The notes under the pieces were generated by a model. It ran no database searches, was not told where the DNA came from, and was given only the letters and a program-made list of their open reading frames with translations. The position numbers and the translations under genes were made by a program. A DNA stretch of 6,744 nucleotides. Origin: Ilumatobacteraceae bacterium. Its GTDB lineage: Bacteria; Actinomycetota; Acidimicrobiia; Acidimicrobiales; Ilumatobacteraceae. Shown here in pieces: positions 3,787-6,744 of the stretch. The stretch covers positions 1-6,744 of the forward strand of contig JALOLG010000218.1 of assembly GCA_025456105.1 (NCBI GenBank), read 5' to 3'. Position 1 is the first letter of the stretch. Every line of letters begins with the position of its first letter.

Positions 3787-6744
3787 GCGGCCGGGTCGAC
3801 GTCGACGCCGGTGATCCCCGCGACGACCGTCCGCCAGCCGGCCGCCAGTGCCGGCTCGCCACCGCCGTCGTTGATGCCGAGTCGCCGCGCCGTGGCCCGC
3901 GCCACGGCCGTCAGCTGGACGTCGCCACAGGCCTCGGCGTCGGTGAGCATCCGCACGAGCCGCTCGCTCGAGTCGGGGGCGCCGAGGCGATGCGCCACCG
4001 CGGCGGCCACCACCTCGGCGAGGGCACGGTCGAAGTAGCTCGGACGGTCGAACCCGGCGGTGGCGTCGGCGTCGGCGAGCGCCGCCTCGAGGTCGCCCAC
4101 CATGGCGTGGGCCACCGCGCGCACGCTGGTGGCGAACGGCGAGGCCGGCACGGCGACGTGCAGCAGCGTGGCGAGCGCCAGGTCGGCGTCGCCGGTCTGG
4201 CACTGCGCGAGCGCGAGCAGCATGCGAGCCTCGTCGAGATCGGCACCCGTGGCGCCCATGCGCTCGACCGCCTCGTCGGCGAGCTTGCGCGCCCGCACGC
4301 CCTGGCCCAGGTGCATGGCGGCACCCGCCGCTGCGATCGCCGGGAACGCCAGATCGCCGAACGCGTCGCCCACCGCGAGCAGCTCCTCGCTCCCCCGCTC
4401 CACCTCGGCCACGCGGCCGAGTGCGGCCCGGGCACGACCCAGCGGGGCGAGCGCCTGCATGACCCCGAACCGGTCGCCGAGTCGACGGAAGCCCTGGAGC
4501 GCGCGCTCGCCGTACTGGACCGACTCGGCGAACCGCCCGGTCCAGAGGCGCAGGGCGGAGCCGAGCGCCAGCATCATCGAGGCACCCCACTCGTCGCCCC
4601 ACCGACGGGCTTCGATCAGCACCTCGTCGGACATCGCCTCGGCCTCGGCGAAGCGGCGCTCCATGTACATCACGAACGCGAGCAGGCCCCGCGCCCACGT
4701 GACGCCACCCTGGTCGCGCAGCTCGTGGAACGCCGCGATCGCCGTGTCGAGACGGCGACGGGCCTCGGGGAGGTCGCCGCTGAGGAACGCCACCCAGGCG
4801 CGGTTCTGCTCGATCCACGCGATGCCGCGTGGCAGATCGAGGCGGCGGTAGATCTCCTCGGCCTCGTCGAGGTAGCGCTCGGCCACGTCGAGCGAGCCGC
4901 CCAGCACCTCGGCGAACCCCCGGCTGCGCAGCGAGTTGGCGAGGTGCTCCTCGTCGCCGATCTCCCGGAAGACGTCGACCGACTCGCCGAGCCGCCGACG
5001 GGCGGTGACGAGATCGCCGTCGAGCTGGTGGATCATGCCGGCGAGTCGGTGCACCTCGCCCTCGGCCACCCGGTCGCCATCGGCGATGGCCGAGTCGAGC
5101 ACCTCGTCGAGGTCGGCTCGCGCGGTGTCGAGCTGGCGCAGCTCGACCGAGGCCGACGCCCGCAGCAGGAGCAGCGTGCGGCGAGTCGACCGATCGTCGG
5201 TGAGCGCCAGCGCGCGGCTGGTCTGGGAGATCACCCGACGGTGGCCGCCCAGGTCGAACGACTGCTGCGCCGCCAGCGACAGCGCGTCGACGGCGAGGTC
5301 GCCGACGGCCGGCAGGACACCGGTGACCGGGCCGAGCTCGTTGAGCAGCTCGGCGGCCGTGGCAGCGTGCGCCGCGAGGTCGTGCACCGGCGCCTTGCCC
5401 GAGCGGGCCATCACCGTGGCGACGCCGGCGTGGCGCTGCGCCCGCGAGCGCTTCGTGAGCGTGCCGTAGGCGACGTCGCGGACCACGTCGCTGCGGAACG
5501 CCCACCACCCGTCCTCGACCTCGAGGAACCCGGCTGCGACGAGGTCGTCGACGCCTGCCGGGTCCCACGGCTGATCGAGCGCGGACGCGAACGTCGCCAG
5601 CGACGAGATCGGACCCTCGGTGCCGAGCACCGCCGCGTTGTCGACGATCGCGCGAAGGTGCGACGGGAGCTGATCGAGCTGGGCGGCGATCAGGGCGCGC
5701 AGCGAGCCGGGCAGCTCGGCGTCGTCGGAGGCGCCAGCCGCCGCCAGGCGGGCGAGCTCGGTGAGGAACAGCGGGTTGCCGCCGCTGCGGTGGTACAGCT
5801 GCTCGGCGAGGTCGGGCTCGACCGCGCCGCCCGTGATGCGCTCGACGAGGGCCGACGACTCGTCGTGGTCGAGCGGCCCGAGCGGGAGCGTGAGCACGAG
5901 CGAGCGCTCGGCCACCGGGGGCCAGTCGACCTCCTCGCCGCTCCGGTACGCCACCACCAGCAAGAACGCGTGGCCGGCGAGGTTCCGGACGACGGTGCGC
6001 AGCAGCTCGCGCAGCGGCGCGTGCGAGTACTGCAGATCGTCGATCCAGAGCACGACGGGCGCGATCGCCGCTCGTCGGCGCAGCACGTTGACGGTCGCCG
6101 TGGTGACGGCGTCGCGGACGCCGGTGGGATCGAGCCGGTCGAGCTCGGACGGTTGACCGAGCAGGTGGAGCATCGCCTCCACCATGCGCCCCACGTCGGG
6201 GTCGCCGGGATCGAGCCCCTCCGACACGGCACGCTCGGCCGCGACGTGGCGGATCCGATCGGGCGGATCGCCCCGGTCGAGGCCGAGCCACGACGACACC
6301 GCCACCGCCAGGGGCGACCACGGGCTCGTCTCGCCGTAGGGCGCGCACGCCGCCTCGAACACCGCCACCTCGGGCACACCGGCGCGGAACGACTCGAGCA
6401 GGTCGTCGACGAGGCTGGTCTTGCCGATCCCCGCCTCGCCGACCACCGAGACCACGGCGCTCTGACCGGCGAGCACGCGACCGACGACGCCGCGCAGCAG
6501 CCCCCGCTCGGCCGTGCGGCCCACGAGCGGGACCTGCGTGCGCCGGCGCTGGCGCCGCGGCACGTGGTCGGCGGTCACCGCCAGCCAGATCGTCTCGGGC
6601 TGCTCGCGACCGCGCAGCACCGCCACCTGGTGCGCCTCGAAGTGGACCGTGTCGGAGCACTGCTGACGGGTGGCGTCACCCACCAGCACGCGTCCGGGCG
6701 GCGCGAGCTCCTGCAACCGGGCCGCGATGTTCACGACGTCGCCC
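3783..6744 (-). CDS. Class III nucleotide cyclase / STAND-type ATPase / TPR regulatory protein, 5' part beyond the window
   Basis: The frame is open from the right edge to TGA (3785-3783); about 986 residues are visible and the true start lies outside. Residues below are counted from the Val codon at 6734. The first visible residues, GDVVNIAARL, are the end of a class III adenylate/guanylate cyclase domain; the Asn2-x3-Arg6 pair matches the transition-state residues of active cyclases, but the metal-binding Asps are out of view. An ATPase domain follows: VPLVGRTAERGLL (68-80), Walker A GEAGIGKTS (99-107), Walker B VVLWIDDLQ (227-235), HRSGGNPLFLTEL (315-327), and a winged-helix-like FRSDVVRDVAYGTLTKRSRA (413-432). 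From about 475 to 900 the protein is helical TPR-like repeats (e.g. LEVLGGSLDVAERYLDEAEEIYRRL-type units), probably a sensing scaffold. The C-terminus (GITGVDVDPAA) has no LuxR helix-turn-helix. It likely makes or senses a cyclic nucleotide in response to a signal. Its stop overlaps the adenylyltransferase start (ATGA). Confidence 0.88.
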   Translation of the reverse strand, partial: GDVVNIAARLQELAPPGRVLVGDATRQQCSDTVHFEAHQVAVLRGREQPETIWLAVTADHVPRRQRRRTQVPLVGRTAERGLLRGVVGRVLAGQSAVVSVVGEAGIGKTSLVDDLLESFRAGVPEVAVFEAACAPYGETSPWSPLAVAVSSWLGLDRGDPPDRIRHVAAERAVSEGLDPGDPDVGRMVEAMLHLLGQPSELDRLDPTGVRDAVTTATVNVLRRRAAIAPVVLWIDDLQYSHAPLRELLRTVVRNLAGHAFLLVVAYRSGEEVDWPPVAERSLVLTLPLGPLDHDESSALVERITGGAVEPDLAEQLYHRSGGNPLFLTELARLAAAGASDDAELPGSLRALIAAQLDQLPSHLRAIVDNAAVLGTEGPISSLATFASALDQPWDPAGVDDLVAAGFLEVEDGWWAFRSDVVRDVAYGTLTKRSRAQRHAGVATVMARSGKAPVHDLAAHAATAAELLNELGPVTGVLPAVGDLAVDALSLAAQQSFDLGGHRRVISQTSRALALTDDRSTRRTLLLLRASASVELRQLDTARADLDEVLDSAIADGDRVAEGEVHRLAGMIHQLDGDLVTARRRLGESVDVFREIGDEEHLANSLRSRGFAEVLGGSLDVAERYLDEAEEIYRRLDLPRGIAWIEQNRAWVAFLSGDLPEARRRLDTAIAAFHELRDQGGVTWARGLLAFVMYMERRFAEAEAMSDEVLIEARRWGDEWGASMMLALGSALRLWTGRFAESVQYGERALQGFRRLGDRFGVMQALAPLGRARAALGRVAEVERGSEELLAVGDAFGDLAFPAIAAAGAAMHLGQGVRARKLADEAVERMGATGADLDEARMLLALAQCQTGDADLALATLLHVAVPASPFATSVRAVAHAMVGDLEAALADADATAGFDRPSYFDRALAEVVAAAVAHRLGAPDSSERLVRMLTDAEACGDVQLTAVARATARRLGINDGGGEPALAAGWRTVVAGITGVDVDPAA

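Noticed and set aside
3298..6660. A single 1120-residue protein ending in the adenylyltransferase
   Set aside because: The first 958 residues are an out-of-frame, Arg/Ala-rich reading of the ATPase gene. Only the last 162 residues, from ATG 3786, carry the NMNAT motifs, and the ATPase/TPR protein is clearly encoded in the other frame.
3783..6744. Reading the STAND ATPase as an antiphage defence protein
   Set aside because: The cyclase remnant, the LuxR-like ATPase motifs and the TPR tail fit signalling regulators. No nuclease, TIR or other effector domain and no other defence genes are visible.

Overview
The window is GC-rich (roughly 70%) with strong third-position G/C bias. It reads as chromosomal DNA of an actinomycete. 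The protein types, a large cyclase/ATPase/TPR regulator and a choice-of-anchor I secreted protein, would fit a member of the Acidimicrobiia, but that placement is an inference from flavour, not proof. I see no mobile element, CRISPR array, rRNA or tRNA.

Layout, left to right. (1) Positions 1-1712, minus strand: a secreted protein cut by the left edge. It has a signal peptide, a long choice-of-anchor I (MSP130-like) domain and, in its last visible residues, what looks like the start of a 5'-nucleotidase-type metallophosphatase. (2) Positions 1791-2534, minus strand: a tightly overlapping pair. The upstream gene is a small helical, TPR-like protein that appears frameshifted; the downstream gene is a 105-residue PPOX-fold (flavin/F420-binding-like) protein. 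(3) Positions 2535-2661: a divergent intergenic region with a promoter and operator-like repeats for the next gene. (4) Positions 2662-3297, plus strand: a 1-Cys peroxiredoxin of the Prx6 type. (5) Positions 3298-6744, minus strand: a two-gene unit running in from the right edge. A large class III cyclase/STAND ATPase/TPR protein is translationally coupled through an ATGA overlap to a NadR-like NMN adenylyltransferase.

The peroxiredoxin and the adenylyltransferase converge with no gap: the palindrome TGATCA supplies both stop codons. A large stem-loop lies just beyond, inside the 3' end of the adenylyltransferase gene, and may end peroxiredoxin transcription. Intergenic DNA is scarce: only 1713-1790 (78 nt, nothing convincing in it) and 2535-2661.

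The most suggestive functional link is the coupling of a nucleotide-cyclase/STAND sensor to an NAD-synthesis enzyme, with a peroxide-detoxifying enzyme alongside. This could point to a redox or NAD theme, but only the ATGA overlap is direct evidence. Nothing here proves a new system. The cyclase catalytic core, the metallophosphatase body and the flanking genes lie outside the window.
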